Shown piece by piece: positions 32,201 to 52,957 of a stretch of 64,000 nt of DNA (positions are counted from its first letter, which is position 1; each line of letters opens with the position of its first letter). Made by a program: the position numbers and the translations under genes. The stretch covers positions 3,448,501 to 3,512,500 of the forward strand of contig NC_036455.1 in the NCBI RefSeq assembly GCF_002775205.1. The letters are read 5' to 3'. A model generated the notes under the pieces. The model saw only the letters and a list, made by a program, of their open reading frames with translations, had not been told where the DNA came from and did not search any database. Source of the DNA: Xiphophorus maculatus (Eukaryota; Chordata; Actinopteri; Cyprinodontiformes; Poeciliidae).

Positions 32201-35200
32201 GATGCGTAACTATTGCCACGGTTTTACAACTGGGAGCACCCGATAAGCATCTGAAAAGCTCTGATAATACCTGAACTATGATGCCAAGGCAAGGCAGAGG
32301 AGTTCAAAAGGAGAATTCATGGATGACCATAATAGACAAGGATCATATCCTCAAATCCTGTGTCTCTGCCAGGCTTCCTAACCAAACGGCCAGAGAGCGA
32401 TCAAATAGGCAAAAGCAAATGATGTGGATTAGCAGTGGTTGCCTACTGGTGGTGTCAATGTGGAACATTTTCTCTGCTGCCCAGATTTGAACTGTTTGCA
32501 TTGTAATGACTATCATGAGACTGTCATAGATGACCAGTCTCTTCAGTCAGAGGCCTCTTCATATTAATTGCAAGACTGACTGCTATTGGAGGTGATTCCT
32601 GTCCATGGCATCACTGTCTACAATGACTGAAAATACATGGATGATATGAGTTATGACATTTAATTTCACTTTGGGGTAAAGTGTTTTTAAATTGAATTGG
32701 ATGTTGAATTTAATTAAATGTGTTTTGTCTGGTAGCTTATGTAACAGACCTTGGATCTGTGTTTGTTTTGTTTTTTGCAGATTAGTAAAGAAACTAGAAC
32801 ATTCCTGGAAATCCTTGGTTCATGATGGGGTGAGTAGTTTCTAGTTTGTTGGTTTGTTGTGAATGAAAACAGAGGTTTGAACATAAACCTTTTTTCCCCC
32901 ACTCAGGACACTGTGTCGGTACACAGACCAAGTTTTTATGCGGACAGATTTCAAAGGTTCATGAGCACTGCGGTTTTCAAGAAGGTGCCAGGTAAGGTTT
33001 ATGTTAAATCGCTGCTAAAAAAAAAAAAGAAAGAAACATCCCAATTTTACAACTTGAACTCCTAATTTGCTCTTTACTATCTTGCATGTAGTGAAAGCCT
33101 CTCCAGTTAAGAAGCGTCGTGCTAACGGTCCTGTGAAGAAACTTGCTGGCTCTGGGCTCTATCTATTGACTCAAACCAGCTACCAGCAACCTTCACTCCA
33201 ACAACAAGTCAGCACTGACACTAAGGAGGACACAGAGGGAGTCATCGGTAATAGAAATAAGAGCGCAGCTGCTTCAGTTGTAGTGTGGGAAACAAAGTTT
33301 TACTGATAGCTGAAAACGTGTATTGGCATGTGCAGTGACGCTTTCATAATCCAGTAATACAAGTTTATCCTCTTCTCCCACCCAGGCATTCAGTCTGGCC
33401 GACCTGACCTCCTCCTGCAGAGCTTACCACACAGCGGCAGTGCTGTCAACACTCCTACAACTCCAACTTTTCTATCCCTCACTCCCACAATACTCACTCT
33501 GTCTCACTCTCAGGAAACCTCAATGAGTGAAGGAGAAGGTGGAAGTGAAACACCCAGCAGACACCAGGACAGCAGCACCCCCCAGAGGTTAGATGGAGCA
33601 TTTCAACTCGGTTTAATTATAAGGAACAAGTAATTCTCAACAAATGTCACGTCAGTGGACTTCACAAACTGGTCCAATTCAAATCCAGTTACACTAGCTC
33701 TCACGTGTACAAGCGCCCTGTAAAAATGCCAGGTATTTCTGATGTAATAAAATATACTTTAATTATTTTAAAAGTTTTTTCATCTATAGTGTGATATGTA
33801 TAGTGTGATATATGTTCTACACAATTCAAGAGAGACATAATTTAGAAATCTAAAAAATAAAAAGCTACATTACCTTGGTTGCGTACATATAAATAAATAG
33901 CCTTTGGTTCTTAAGTCTTGAGTTCACAACATCCATCAATAATAGAGAATCTGATTAGTGTCCAGAGAATGATCCTTTCTCCAGCTTGATTCTTGATGTA
34001 TGAGGTTGAAGAGTCAATGAGCTGAATTCATAAATTCCATTTATTAATACCAAAATACAGCTGGTCCAGCCATCCAGGTCCTCATAGTAAGGTTTTTTGT
34101 TAATAAAATTCCTAAATACCACACCTGTGATTGATGCCAATTGAGTCAACAACTAGTCTTTAATTGTTTTGAGGGGTCAAAAAAGAAGGTCAGAATTTCT
34201 GTTGTTATACTGAGTGTATAACTGGAGACTCTATCATCGGTTTTTATGGTGTTCATAAGCAGTGGAATACCAGATTCAGGAAATTACCAATCAGAGCCCG
34301 GAGAAAGGTTTTAGCGCTGTTAATCATGCTCATGTACACGCTACTCAATGTGCTAATGGCAGAGAAAGAACTTACAGTTATAGGAAAACTGTTTATTAAG
34401 ATCCAACAGTGCAAAATGTAAATTATTTCCATTTTTCAACTGGTCTTAAAATTTTGATCAGGAGTGTATAGTTTCTTTATCCCCTACACGTCTGCTTTGA
34501 GACCTTCAACTAACTCTTGATCTTTCCTTCTACTTTGTGCTTGTTTCCAGTGGTGTCAGGCAGGTCACGATTCAGTGAGGAATGGATATTCTAAAGTTTT
34601 TCAAGAAAGTGTTAAGCATCACTGCTGGTAATAAGAAAAGTTAGCTTCAACCCACAGCTATCAACATAAAGTCATTAAATAAATATACAGTAATTAATGA
34701 ACCAACCAACTGCTCCTTGTTTGACAAATAAAACCCTGGCTACACACTTCATATGAGAGAAAGTTACATTCCAGCCATAAAAGAATGCTGCTACTTAGCC
34801 AACTACTTAGTCAGAAATGCACCATGAAGGTCCTGTTGTTTATAGAGTGAAGTGTGCATTCTTTTACCATATATTGTCTTTGGATGGACTTTCTTATGGA
34901 GCATCTGATATTTTCCCCCACTTCACAAATGGATGCTTGCACACAGTGGAACAGGAGTGAGCTCATTCACGTGTGATTGTCATGAGTGGATAATAATAAT
35001 AATAATTCACTCATAAGAATAACTTCACCGACCCTATATACCTGTAGGAGTCAGGACAGAGGAGCACAGAGGGTGAGAGAGGAGGGATCTTTTCAGGAAA
35101 GGTGAGTCTAGTAGGTAAGGTTGGCCACCATCCAGCAGAGGTTGTCACTGGTCATCCTTAAGGGAGCCAGTTGATACAGGAATAAAGATGGCGGGCCATT

Positions 35201-38200
35201 TCTGAATATGAATGGTCCATACCGAGTCTGATGTGGAATGAAAAATGCACTTTATGCAGTTCTGTTTTGAAATAAAAAACATTTGAAAAGCTTAAGGTTC
35301 AACTTAAAGTGACCATTCAGCCTAGCTGCATGATGAAGCATCAACTGCTCCGTCAAGCATCAGTAATTCAAAAATTACTATTGTACTATGAAGGCGAAGA
35401 TGTGATACCAGAAGGGTAGAGGGTATTATGCAAAAAAAATTGTAACATGATGGAAAAAACCATGACTCACGGTTGATTTTTGAGGGTTGTTGATTTAATG
35501 AACTTAATGGAGCAAAGTTTTAACATTCATTCTATAGCAACCACAGACTTTACTCTTGTATGAGAACTTCATACAGGAGTATTGAGTTTCACATATCTTA
35601 TTCTTTTCATCTTTTATTTTTCTACTCTGCAACTTCAGATGTTCCTGTTTTGTTAGATTTTATAAATATGTCTAAGTTTAATTATGTAAGAAAACAATAT
35701 GTCTTACTAAAAGGCATGCAGTTCTAAATCTGACAAAGGTCTTGAGTGAATCACACTTGCAAAAACATTACTGAAAACAAAGGAGGTACTGGTGGCCAGA
35801 AACCTTTTTGCCTATAAAACAGAGACTGGTAATAAGTATTTGCAAAATACAGCAATGTAATTTTGTGGGGGGTTTAATTGTCAGTGCTGTAAATATACAT
35901 CTTGTGTTCTATATTTAAAATCCAATGGCTTCCTAAAACTTCTACACACCAAGCTACCTCTGTTAAATCTGTCAAAAAAAAAAGGAAATTAACTTCTCAG
36001 TTCTTACTAGCTGCTTGAGAAATTTTGTACTCACCTACTATGTTTGCCTACATCCTATGGATATCCTAAGGATTTAGACCCCTTGTCCTTAAAACCTAGT
36101 GATGCAGGAACAAATCTGGGCTGAACTGCTCCCCTTCGTCTTCTTCCTCAGACCTGCAGAGCAGTTTTTCTTTTCATTCTATTAGTCTGGACAGGAAGGT
36201 TTGAGCAGACTCCTTTGGGTTTGGGAGATGTCCATTGGTATGTACTGCAGGTCCGATGAGTCAACTTTGTAGTGACGAGCAGATCTCTGAGATGAAGGAC
36301 AGGGCTGACAGCTTTGATGACGGTTTCAATTATTTCATTCTCAGAATGTCCCATCTCGAGTCCTGACTCAATCTGGTTATTGAGACTGGTGATAGAAAGC
36401 TTGTCTTTAAATTCTCCATTAAAAGTATAATCTTGCTCTATACTTTTAAGTCCTTCTTTAGGTACTCTGTAGGTTCCAGGGAGATTTGCCTTTGTCGTCA
36501 ATTACTGCCATTGTCCTCATCTTTACCCCCGAAGCTCCAATTTTCTTTTCCAGGATGCAACGTTCTTCTTGCACCTGCTAAAGTTGCTTGTGTTCTTGCT
36601 TGGGTTTTTCTATGGGAGCATTTTTGAGATTCAGGTTCAACTGTTTCATGCCCCTTGAACCAGCCACCTTGAACCCGTTTCACTGCGTTTTAGATAAATG
36701 GCACACTTTGACGAGTTCTGGCTTCTCAAAAGTTCATAGTGTTGTGATGATTTCATCCAGTACTTGCTCCATGTAGACTTGCCTGTCACGTCTAGGTTCG
36801 GCTCTCAGGTAGGATGTTTATTTTATCTCCTGGCAAGATTATGTTACACACGTGATGGCGGACGCACTGATTAGTGTGCAATAAAGTGTCTTCATTCTGT
36901 GAAAACAGAAATCAGCTTCTTGAGTAATGGCTTCGCTGTGATGCTGACTTAACTGTTCAGCTTATGCTTACACTGAGTTTCCAATGCGTTTATGCTATGC
37001 AGACTAAGGCTAGTTCACACAGCAGATGTCGATACTCAAATCCGATTTTTCTTGTTTTGTTTTGCGTGGTTGTTCATACTACTGATTAAATATAATTGCG
37101 ATGAGACTTAATGGGGGAAGTCAGACTTATTTCATAATTATAATTTTCAGCTATTGTTTATGTCAGCTTCTTCTGGTGCTGAATTGTGATGTCTCACCTT
37201 AATAACATAATTGTCCGGATAAATCGCGACTACAGAGGCTTTGAAAACAATCGGACATGTATCCGCATTTAGAAGTGGCACATATCGGATATTTTTGGGG
37301 GGGGGGGGAGAAATGATCGGAATTGGGCCTTTCAGACTGCCGGGAATCGGAATATATGTCTAATTTGGACTTCATATGCCTGCTGTGTCAACGTAGCCTA
37401 CTATTTTAGTAATTACACAGTTTGTACATTTTCTGTTACGTATTACGCACAAAATAAAACATGTGAAATGTTTACATTTCGTGGTGCTTTCGTTCGTGCA
37501 CAGCAATAACAAAATGAATTCTGATTCTCGATCTCCATATACAATCATGAACTTAGCTTAGTAGTTTTTACTCACTATGGACCAGTGCTCGAATAAATCT
37601 ATGATATTGTATACCTTGTAACTCCGCTATCACTTGTAATCAAGGGGGAAGCAATCGTAAACCTGCCTACCTTTTTCAAGGAAGCTAACTGTTGATAACA
37701 TTTTGTGCAACGGCAATTAACGGTCACACCAACGACAGTTAGCATTTCGGCTAGCAGTCAACTGTAGTACACAGAAATATCTCAAAATAGAATCAATGGC
37801 AATAAAACACTGTCCTGAATTTACAGACACTTCTAATATTGGTACTTATCTATTACTTCTGCACTCAACCCACCTGTGAAAACAGAAATTGAGATATCAT
37901 CTTCTTGAGTCAAGGCTTCGCTGTGATACTGACTGGTTTGTACAGTTTACGCTTGCACTGAACTACTTCTGCATAATTCTGGATAGTCAGTCTCGTCGTT
38001 GTGCGCCATCTTCTGGTGGTAATTGGTACCGCATCAGAAATCACTTTGTCTTTGTTTCCAGATTTCAGTCTTCTGATCAAGAACACACAGAGGATCCAAT
38101 CCCACTCAATGACGTGGCTTCCACTGAAAGAAAAGGCTCTGTAAGTAAAATTAAAGTTTTCTCTGTCAGCTTTAGCTTACCTTATGTAACCTAACTTTCC

Positions 38201-38284
38201 CTCCCTCCCCCACAGGCGTTAGATGTGGAACAGAAACCAGGATTCAACGAAAATAAAGTTGGAAGTGTTCATGAGCAACACTGA
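23247..38284 (+). CDS. pip5k1a: Phosphatidylinositol-4-phosphate 5-kinase type I alpha
   Basis: Phosphorylates PI4P at the 5 position to make PI(4,5)P2 at the plasma membrane, serving actin, endocytosis and PLC signalling. Fifteen exons read in phase: 23247-23295, 25492-25526, 25726-25812, 27085-27215, 27310-27427, 27643-27795, 29383-29682, 29773-29963, 31334-31417, 32781-32829, 32907-32991, 33092-33247, 33386-33587, 38062-38140, 38216-38284; 595 residues (human about 562). Seen: [12 protein letters not shown] at the start of the kinase region, a Gly/Ser-rich nucleotide loop SSSGASGS (152-159) with Lys172 in FIVKT, the catalytic IMDYSLL (Asp300), the metal-binding IID (Asp377), and the substrate-specificity loop [15 protein letters not shown] (400-414). 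The C-terminal 150 residues are Ser/Thr/Pro-rich and poorly conserved. The alpha call rests on sequence plus the neighbouring psmd4. Intron 13 (33588-38061) is large and full of transposons. Fish often keep two copies; which one this is cannot be told. Confidence 0.95.
23400..24070. repeat. Unclassified transposon-like fragment in pip5k1a intron 1
   Basis: Long stretches lack the surrounding AT bias and read like a decayed transposon (for example 23700-23850). No conserved motif could be translated, so family and limits are guesses. Confidence 0.25.
28375..28610 (+). mobile_element. Tc1/mariner 5' end with start of transposase
   Basis: Includes ATGCCAAGATGTAAAGACTA, translating [14 protein letters not shown], the usual N-terminus of fish Tc1-like transposases (MPRRKDxSNDLREA). 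It is preceded by the matching untranslated leader with GAAACTAAGTACACCCTT near 28395. It breaks off after about 25 codons, so only the 5' end remains, in pip5k1a intron 6. Confidence 0.7.
28815..29165. mobile_element. AGGGCTGAAAC/ATTAATCG repeat family, copy 1
   Basis: It begins TTAGGGCTGAAAC then ATTAATCG and GATTAATCGATTATTGAAAT, with the downstream block ATCCAATTATTAATC. These features are shared with the copies at 52180, 57463 and 61300. It lies in pip5k1a intron 6 and the 3' terminus is missing. Confidence 0.65.
32040..32300 (+). mobile_element. Possible LINE 5' fragment
   Basis: Near 32217-32265 the sequence CCACGGTTTTACAACTGGGA resembles the endonuclease-start region of fish non-LTR elements. 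This is recognition by eye only, with no long open frame. Confidence 0.25.
35122..35705. repeat. 0.5-kb dispersed repeat, copy A
   Basis: Shares GGCC(A/G)CCATCCAGCAGAG, GGTCATCCTTAAG, GAAGGCGAAGATGTG and a common tail (TCTTATTCTTTTCATCTTTT ... AATATGTCTAAGTTT) with 56125-56580 in znf687. Both copies lie in introns, and no terminal inverted repeat was recognised. Confidence 0.7.
36148..36785 (-). mobile_element. LTR-retrotransposon gag remnant (broken)
   Basis: The minus strand encodes a gag-like N-terminal region in several frames, with stops at the Leu/Thr-rich start (near 36740) and later shifts. The best piece (36148-36501, 117 codons) has [20 protein letters not shown] and [13 protein letters not shown], recalling gag-like proteins of fish LTR elements. 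No protease, RT or integrase is present. It lies antisense in pip5k1a intron 13. The flanking 36790-38036 may be its LTR, interrupted by a MITE. Confidence 0.55.
37008..37402. mobile_element. MITE with AGGCTAGTTCACACAGCAG termini
   Basis: The left end AGGCTAGTTCACACAGCAG and right end CTGCTGTGTCAACGTAGCCT are inverted repeats with few mismatches, enclosing about 350 AT-rich bases with a 12-G run at 37297-37308. It splits a sequence duplicated at 36899-36975 and 37876-37960. Confidence 0.65.
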
Positions 38285-39895
38285 ATTATTTAGAAGCCCT
38301 CCATTCCCACCTCTCTCTTTGTCTTCTTTGAGGTACCAGGACTAACAAATCCTTGTAGTGAATCACTGGGACCAAGCCGGACCTTTGTTTATTTTTGTTT
38401 ACTTACCTGTTCATTTGCACATTGATTTCTGAACAGATGTGTTCTGACACTAGTAAATGTGGGAACATTAATGTGATGGTTAGTGAACACTATCTTTCTC
38501 TCCCAGGAGTACCTGTATTTACATCTAGTCATAATATTTCATTGTTATCCTAATTTAAACCAGCATTCAGAGTGACTTCAGGATTTTTTTCTATTATTCA
38601 TTTATTTGTCTTCTTGGATGCCATTCCTTATTTTGCATTTGCCAAATCACTCTTGCAAGTCCTAATACAAGCGCTGGTATCTATCCTGTTGTATATTGTA
38701 CAGAAAAGATGGATGTATCCAAAGTGACATCATGGATTGTTGCAATTTTCATATATTTAGATGTGACCATATTTTGAAAATAACTGAAGAATATTATGTA
38801 TTTAAGAGCTAGCATATGAAATTATCATCAAACATCAAAAGTGTGAATTGAACTAAAGATGTCAATGACTTAAGTTTATTTTTAATAGGTTTTTTTTTTT
38901 TTTTTTTTTTTTTGGAATCTGGGACGTTTTACGCCTCCTAATGGCCAAGAAGTGGTATTGCAAGTAACATCATTGTCTATTGGCTTTACTTTCAATACTC
39001 AATAACTGGACACATTTTCTACAAACAGTTTATAGACCTCAGCCTTAAGTGGCTGAAGTTGAATTATTATGATTTTTTTTTTAAATAATTGATTTAGTTG
39101 CTTCAAAGCAAATCCATACAATGTATATGTGGAACACTTTTTTGAAGCAGATATTTATGTTGAAAGGAATTACTGTATTCATTTGTAATAAGATGCTGTT
39201 TTTTTCCTTTTTAATCCTTGCTTTAAATGTACATAATGCTGGGGAAAGTCAGTCTCAGCTTTTTATTTAACCAAATTTCCTAATGGATCTATATGACTTC
39301 AAAGACTGTGAATCCTAACAACTTCTAATGCTAAGGTCAAAACGATATTTTAAAAGAAGGTGATTGTTGTTGTTTTTTATACTTTGAGTAGATGTGATCA
39401 AATGTAAGTGATGGATGGTGAAGAAGCACTTCAACAAACGCTGATCTGGGGTCTGTCTCATAAAAGACCTCTGATCGGAATCTTGTACTTTATCTGTCTT
39501 GAGTTTGTGCAAACGAAAGCCACCCATCAAAAAGCAGTTTCTCTTGAATCATGTGACTGGAACCAAAAAGTAGGAAATTACATCATTCTAAGCTGGTACA
39601 ATCATTTTTGCTTTCTCGTGGATGTGGTTGGTACAGTGTGTACAACATTACTCTGACAGCTGTCAAGTGATGTGCATGAAAATAAAAATATTTTTACAGA
39701 GGTGCAGATGCCAATGTTTGAGATTTTTGGATGTTCACCTGACCTTGGTGCAGGGTTGTCCATCCCTGTGAGACACATGCACAGACACTCTTTCTTCATA
39801 ATATTGTTGTAGCTGTAAATGTTTGCAGTCTAATCAGAAACTTACACTGTTCTTGTATAATGTCAATTTTAATAAAAAAGAAAATACTGCCACAG
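38285..39895 (+). other. pip5k1a 3' UTR
   Basis: AT-rich sequence follows the stop codon, with a 24-base T run at 38890-38913 and AATAAA at 39871-39876 as the likely poly(A) signal. The several open frames here show no coding character. Confidence 0.6.
39871..39876 (+). terminator. pip5k1a poly(A) signal
   Basis: AATAAA about 1.6 kb after the stop codon and about 620 bases before the psmd4 start codon. An earlier ATAAAAAT run near 39680 is an alternative. Confidence 0.5.
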
Positions 39896-40399
39896 GACTA
39901 TTTTCTCTTATTTTTCAAGTGTATTTCTGTTTATGAAATATAACTCGATGAGCTTAAATACTAAATTCATTCATCCACAATTTTCCACTTATCTGGGTTC
40001 AGGTTGTTGGGCAGCAGCTTAAGCAGTGAGGCCCTGAATTGTCTCTTTCCAGTCACTTGTGTCCTACCTAAATTATTTAGCACAGATATTGGTGACACTG
40101 CAGTGTCTCTACTGTTAATTTAGGAAGTGGGTGAAATATGTCACTAAGAATAGGGACACTTTTTCAAGAAACATTACTACATGGTATTTTCAGATTGGAT
40201 ATAAAGTCAAATTTTGCCAAAGCATCATCTGGATAACCTATTACAATTCTTATTTATCAAGATAAATGAACAGATGACCTCATAATCACCCCAAGAGATT
40301 TCTGGGGTAAGTGTTTTCCTTTGGCTTACCAGAGACTCCGCCTACTCGGTGTCGTTCGGCTTTCCGGGTGACAAAGCTTGAAAGTCGAACGTAACATTA

Positions 40400-40450
40400 C
40401 GTGACCAATCCAATGGGCTGTTACTCAGTTTTTGTCCAATAGGATTGGGG
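40400..40450 (+). promoter_or_regulatory. psmd4 promoter: cluster of CCAAT boxes
   Basis: CCAAT at 40405-40409, 40410-40414 and 40436-40440, plus ATTGG at 40444-40448, lie 45-90 bases before the psmd4 ATG. The CGTAACATTACGTGACC stretch just before contains a short palindrome with an ATF/CRE-like core. Such a cluster is typical of NF-Y-driven, TATA-less housekeeping promoters; NF-Y binding is inferred. Confidence 0.65.
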
Positions 40451-40492
40451 TTTTTTTAAGACTCTTCCAGAAAGCAACAAGAAGTTTCCAAA

Positions 40493-48936
<8,444 letters not shown>

Positions 48937-49032
48937 GACGACCACACAAAAAGAAAAATGAACAGCTGCAGGATTTCTTTACATATGTGACTGCTGATGC
49001 ACTCTGTCATTTAAAACTCCTTCAAAACACCA

Positions 49033-49225
49033 AATAAAAGATCTGTATTAATTTGACAACATAAATTTCCTTGAAATACAATTTGAAGTTACAAAATACT
49101 AGGATCATTTGTTACTTTGAACACTATTTACTTTTTCCTTGTGATTAATAACCAATTCATTATTAATCATAGCTGCAGGCTATACAGTTATTCTCCTGGC
49201 CTGTCTGTGTGTTTTTTGCAATAAA
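49033..49225 (+). terminator. psmd4 poly(A) signals
   Basis: AATAAA at 49033-49038 (97 bases after the stop) and again at 49220-49225. Either could end the psmd4 message. Confidence 0.55.
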
Positions 49226-50330
49226 AGCAGGTTTAAATGCCTCATGTTCATTGTTCATGCCTTCTAGGACTCGTTTCTGGCATCAGTGGAAAAACTAGAG
49301 ACAGAAATGGATTAAATCACAGCAAATTATCAGTAGTTCTATGAATGGGGCCTCGTAAAATAAACGTGTCGTTTGCGGCAGCATCCTCGCAATCTTCCCA
49401 ACGCTGGCTTGATGGGATGCGTGTGGTCACGTGATGGGAAGCGCACGGTGGCGGAAATTGCAGCGCTTTTCCTTGATTCGAATCTTTTGGCACCACGTTG
49501 GCGGGCATCCCGTTCGGATTTTGAACTGCTCTTCATTACAATATCTAGGGAAAATTATGAACGTCACTACATTTTCAAAGTAAGTTTAACTAATATTGTG
49601 TATTACAAAACTGCAATTTAAAATGAGTAGTAATAGTGGAAAACTTAGAATTCTTAAATTGTTCGTGTCTTGTCTAAATCTGTTTATAGATCCCTGCAAA
49701 AAATTATATTTTACCCCTTTAGTCAAAAGATAAACATTACCACTATAATTTGAGAAAAAGTTAGAACACATTGCCCCCTAATAGCTAATCTTAGCCTTTC
49801 TAATCAAAATAAACTCATGATTCTCATTTAGCCATAATAGTCCCTGGTACTACTCAGTGGAAAGTTTTCCCTTCTCTTGTCAACTTTGAGATGAGTGAGG
49901 AGTTTCTTGCATATGCTTCATGTTTGAAGTCACCCCACTGCATCTTCATTTTCCATTCCCACAACTTTCCATTTCATAATTCATAACCAGTAATTGATGG
50001 ACATACAGGCATGTTTTGGCTCACTTTCATACTGCTGAGTCCAGTTCTGAATGGGGCTTAACTCAGTTGCGCATTATTTAATGTTTTACTCAATCAGAGA
50101 TGCAAACAAAGATCCTCCACCAATTCTGCACGTTAGAGTATATGGTTCTTTTTCTTCAATGGAATTAAATGCAAAAAGAGAAATCAACCAAACGTATATT
50201 TATCTTACTTTTGAGTCGTGGTTTGATATCTTACAACAAAATAGGAGACAAATAACTAAAAATTCTGTTTTGTATGAAGCGAGCATCTAATTTAAGCTTG
50301 AATTAAATAAGTGAGAACAGTATAGCATTT
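49226..50330. other. Intergenic between psmd4 and znf687
   Basis: Holds a CpG-rich block at about 49370-49530 with a GTCACGTGATG E-box (49426-49436) and no assignable gene. The remainder is AT-rich with no recognised feature. Confidence 0.45.
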
Positions 50331-50900
50331 ACTCTGACGGCTCCTATCGTCCATCAGAAAGTCTCGGCAAACAGAGACGGCTCCGTCACCAACAGCACAC
50401 CGTCAGAAGCGCAGCATATTCTGCTGAAAACGAGCTAGGATAGTCGGGAATCGCACATCCAGGTAAACAATCCATAATACATCAAATATTAAAGAAAAAT
50501 CCCCATCCCTGCCATAATTTTCTCCGTCATCGTCGACCCTTCTAACAGCGGATTCTGGCCGCTGTCAGACCTGCCGCCAGCAGACCGCTCCTGTTGCTTT
50601 TAACGGCGCTGGCTAGCTCGTTAGCTCGATGACCCCTCTCCGTCTTGGCTGGAGCTCAGCGGCCAGCAGCCACAGACGGAAGGCAACATCGTTAGCTTAA
50701 AATAACGGAGCCCGCTGCTACAGAAACGCTGTTTCAAAACGAACCGCCGCAAATATGGTCACTGTTTGTAAACCCCAGCGTGGTAGTGAAAGCGTGACTA
50801 AATCGGCGTTACCCCATTCATGGTTTAAAAGAGCCGAGCCTGTCACCGGAGGAAGGTTTGGTTGCACAAACGCCGCCGCTAGCACTCGCCTAGCCGGCTA
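50331..50900 (+). promoter_or_regulatory. znf687 CpG-rich promoter and non-coding first exon
   Basis: CpG density rises sharply here. A donor CACATCCAG|GTAAAC at 50462-50463 would splice a 5' UTR exon (about 50340-50461) to the acceptor at 52942-52943 in front of the znf687 ATG. The first 450 bases of the intron stay CpG-rich, as in CpG-island promoters. Confidence 0.6.
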
Positions 50901-52179
50901 GTCAGTGCTAGTGCAGGACACTGAAACACCCATCCAACCTGCTCCAGCTTCCTGGAGCTTGGCAGGTCATGTTTAACAAATATGCATGTGTGACATATCT
51001 AGCAAATAACCGACAAGTTTAAAGGTATTATTATGTCTAAATATCACAGTACACATGTATTAAGCCGTTTGCAGCCAGACAGCTCAGGTTCATTGTCAAT
51101 ATCCCAGCTTTTGCTCCCAGATCTGTTTACTATTATATTTAGTTTATGCGGACGGGAGGATGAATATTTATTTAAATGTTGGTCATAATGGTGAATTTTT
51201 CGGCAGGAACATACAAAAAAATGTAATTATATTGAACAGAGGGGGTCAGATTTATACCCCAATCACCTGTCAGATAGAAAACAAATAAAATGCATTGACG
51301 TTTGTGCTTGTAAGGGGACAGAAAATGTTAAAGGGGTGTGAATACTTTTGCGAGGCAACAAAAATTAAGCAATTACCACAATATTATGGCAGGTTCTTTT
51401 GTTTCACAGTTGAATAGATTTGTATGACGTTTATTTGCAAGTATGAAAGTATTAAACAGTAGCTAAGCAGTTTTTTTTTTAATTCTGTATTGGGGCCTCA
51501 CAATATATCATCATTATATCTCACGAAGAACTGTTTGAAATGCAATATTTGTGTGTTATATTCCAAGCTTTGCATGCAGATGATATTTTGAGCATGTTTG
51601 ATTTAGACTCAATGCAACAGTTGCCTGTATCTGACACAGATAAATGTGCCCAAGATGCTGAAAGACACAAATTGAATCAGAAACGTTGAACTGACCGATG
51701 TGTTTATCACTATTGATAACCTCACTGTGATATTTAACAATAATATAGTAACTTTTAACATCGAGCAGGCCTGTTCTTTATTTACTAAATGTTGCTGCTA
51801 GCCTGCTGGTGAACACAATTTTGCAAAATATTCTGTTACAAAGACGCAGGTTTAAGCTTTTATTTAATACTTCTAAAGCATGATTATTAGCGCCATTCAC
51901 TTAAATACAGAAGCATCTCTTTTATCCATTTTAATTAAATAGATAAAAACTGAAATGTTGCCTGTTTTTCTGTCAGCTCATAGAGACCCAGCATGTTTTT
52001 TTTTGCTGCACTTTGATTTGAGGTTAGTAAAAACCAGTTAGAGGAGACAGGCTTATGCTTTGATGCACAGATGGAGAGATTTTTGTACTTCCTAATTTTC
52101 AGTTGAATTCAGAACTATCAAACTTGCTGCTAATGATCAAATTAGATCAAAGTTTACAGGAATTTGCTTTTATATATTG

Positions 52180-52802
52180 TAGGGCTGAAGCTATCGATTA
52201 CTTTAGTGATGGAATATTCTGACGATTAGTTAAGTAAAGGACAAAAAAATCTTCACATTCTGCAGAGTTTTATTTTAATTAAGATAATTTTATACAATAT
52301 TAAAAATGCAACAATGAATAATTCAAGCATTTTATTAATCAAAATGCAATAATAGTATTCATTAGTGCATGATTAATCATTTGTGGTAAAAGATGCATCT
52401 GCAGCGTAAAAAAATACTTCGAACATTGACATGTGAAAAACTCAGGCCTCTCTGCTTGACTTAACGTTAATAAAGTGTTGAGCTAATGTGTTTATTAATC
52501 TGTTTATTATTATTGAATAGGAGATTTAATTATTTTTTTTGCTGAATTTGAACCAGGTGAAGCTAAATTTGCCACTTGGGGAGTTCTGGGTATAACATAC
52601 TTACGGAAAAAAAGTTATTTTTTTTATCTTAAATGCAAAAAAATGTGTTCACCTTTGGCTAAATTACTGCCCTGAGTAAATTTGTTGTTTAAGAAAATGG
52701 CCTTTGGTTTTGAATCTGTATATTCTAATGATTATTTGATTACTAAATTAGTTGATGATTATTTCAGTAAGTAGTTAATCACGATTAATCGTTTCAGTCC
52801 TA
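52180..52802. mobile_element. AGGGCTGAAAC/ATTAATCG repeat family, copy 2 (full length)
   Basis: Begins TAGGGCTGAAG and ends CGTTTCAGTCCTA, inverted termini, flanked by ATATATTG and CTATATTG (7 of 8 matching), an hAT-sized target duplication. The interior matches copy 57463-58508 over most of its length (for example ATGTGAAAAACTCAGG, TTTGAACCAGGTGAAGCTAA). Located in znf687 intron 1. Confidence 0.75.
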
Positions 52803-52957
52803 CTATATTGTATTCCCTTTGAAAAAGATGTAATGAAGAAGGAAACTAAGCAGAAAATTAAAATCGGCCAGTAAAAGCCTGATCACTGAATTTTCAGTTT
52901 TTCCAGATGAATACCTATGTTTCTGTATTTTCTAATGTTCCAGGAGTGGATCCCGGT

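Noticed and set aside
34553..34590. Extra pip5k1a exon after TTTCCAG at about 34551
   Set aside because: An acceptor is present, but the following piece has no homology and a frame check gave nothing family-like.
52907..52957. Seventeen in-frame codons upstream of the znf687 ATG as an extended N-terminus
   Set aside because: The acceptor TTCCAG at 52938-52943 precedes the conserved [11 protein letters not shown] start, so the upstream part is intron.
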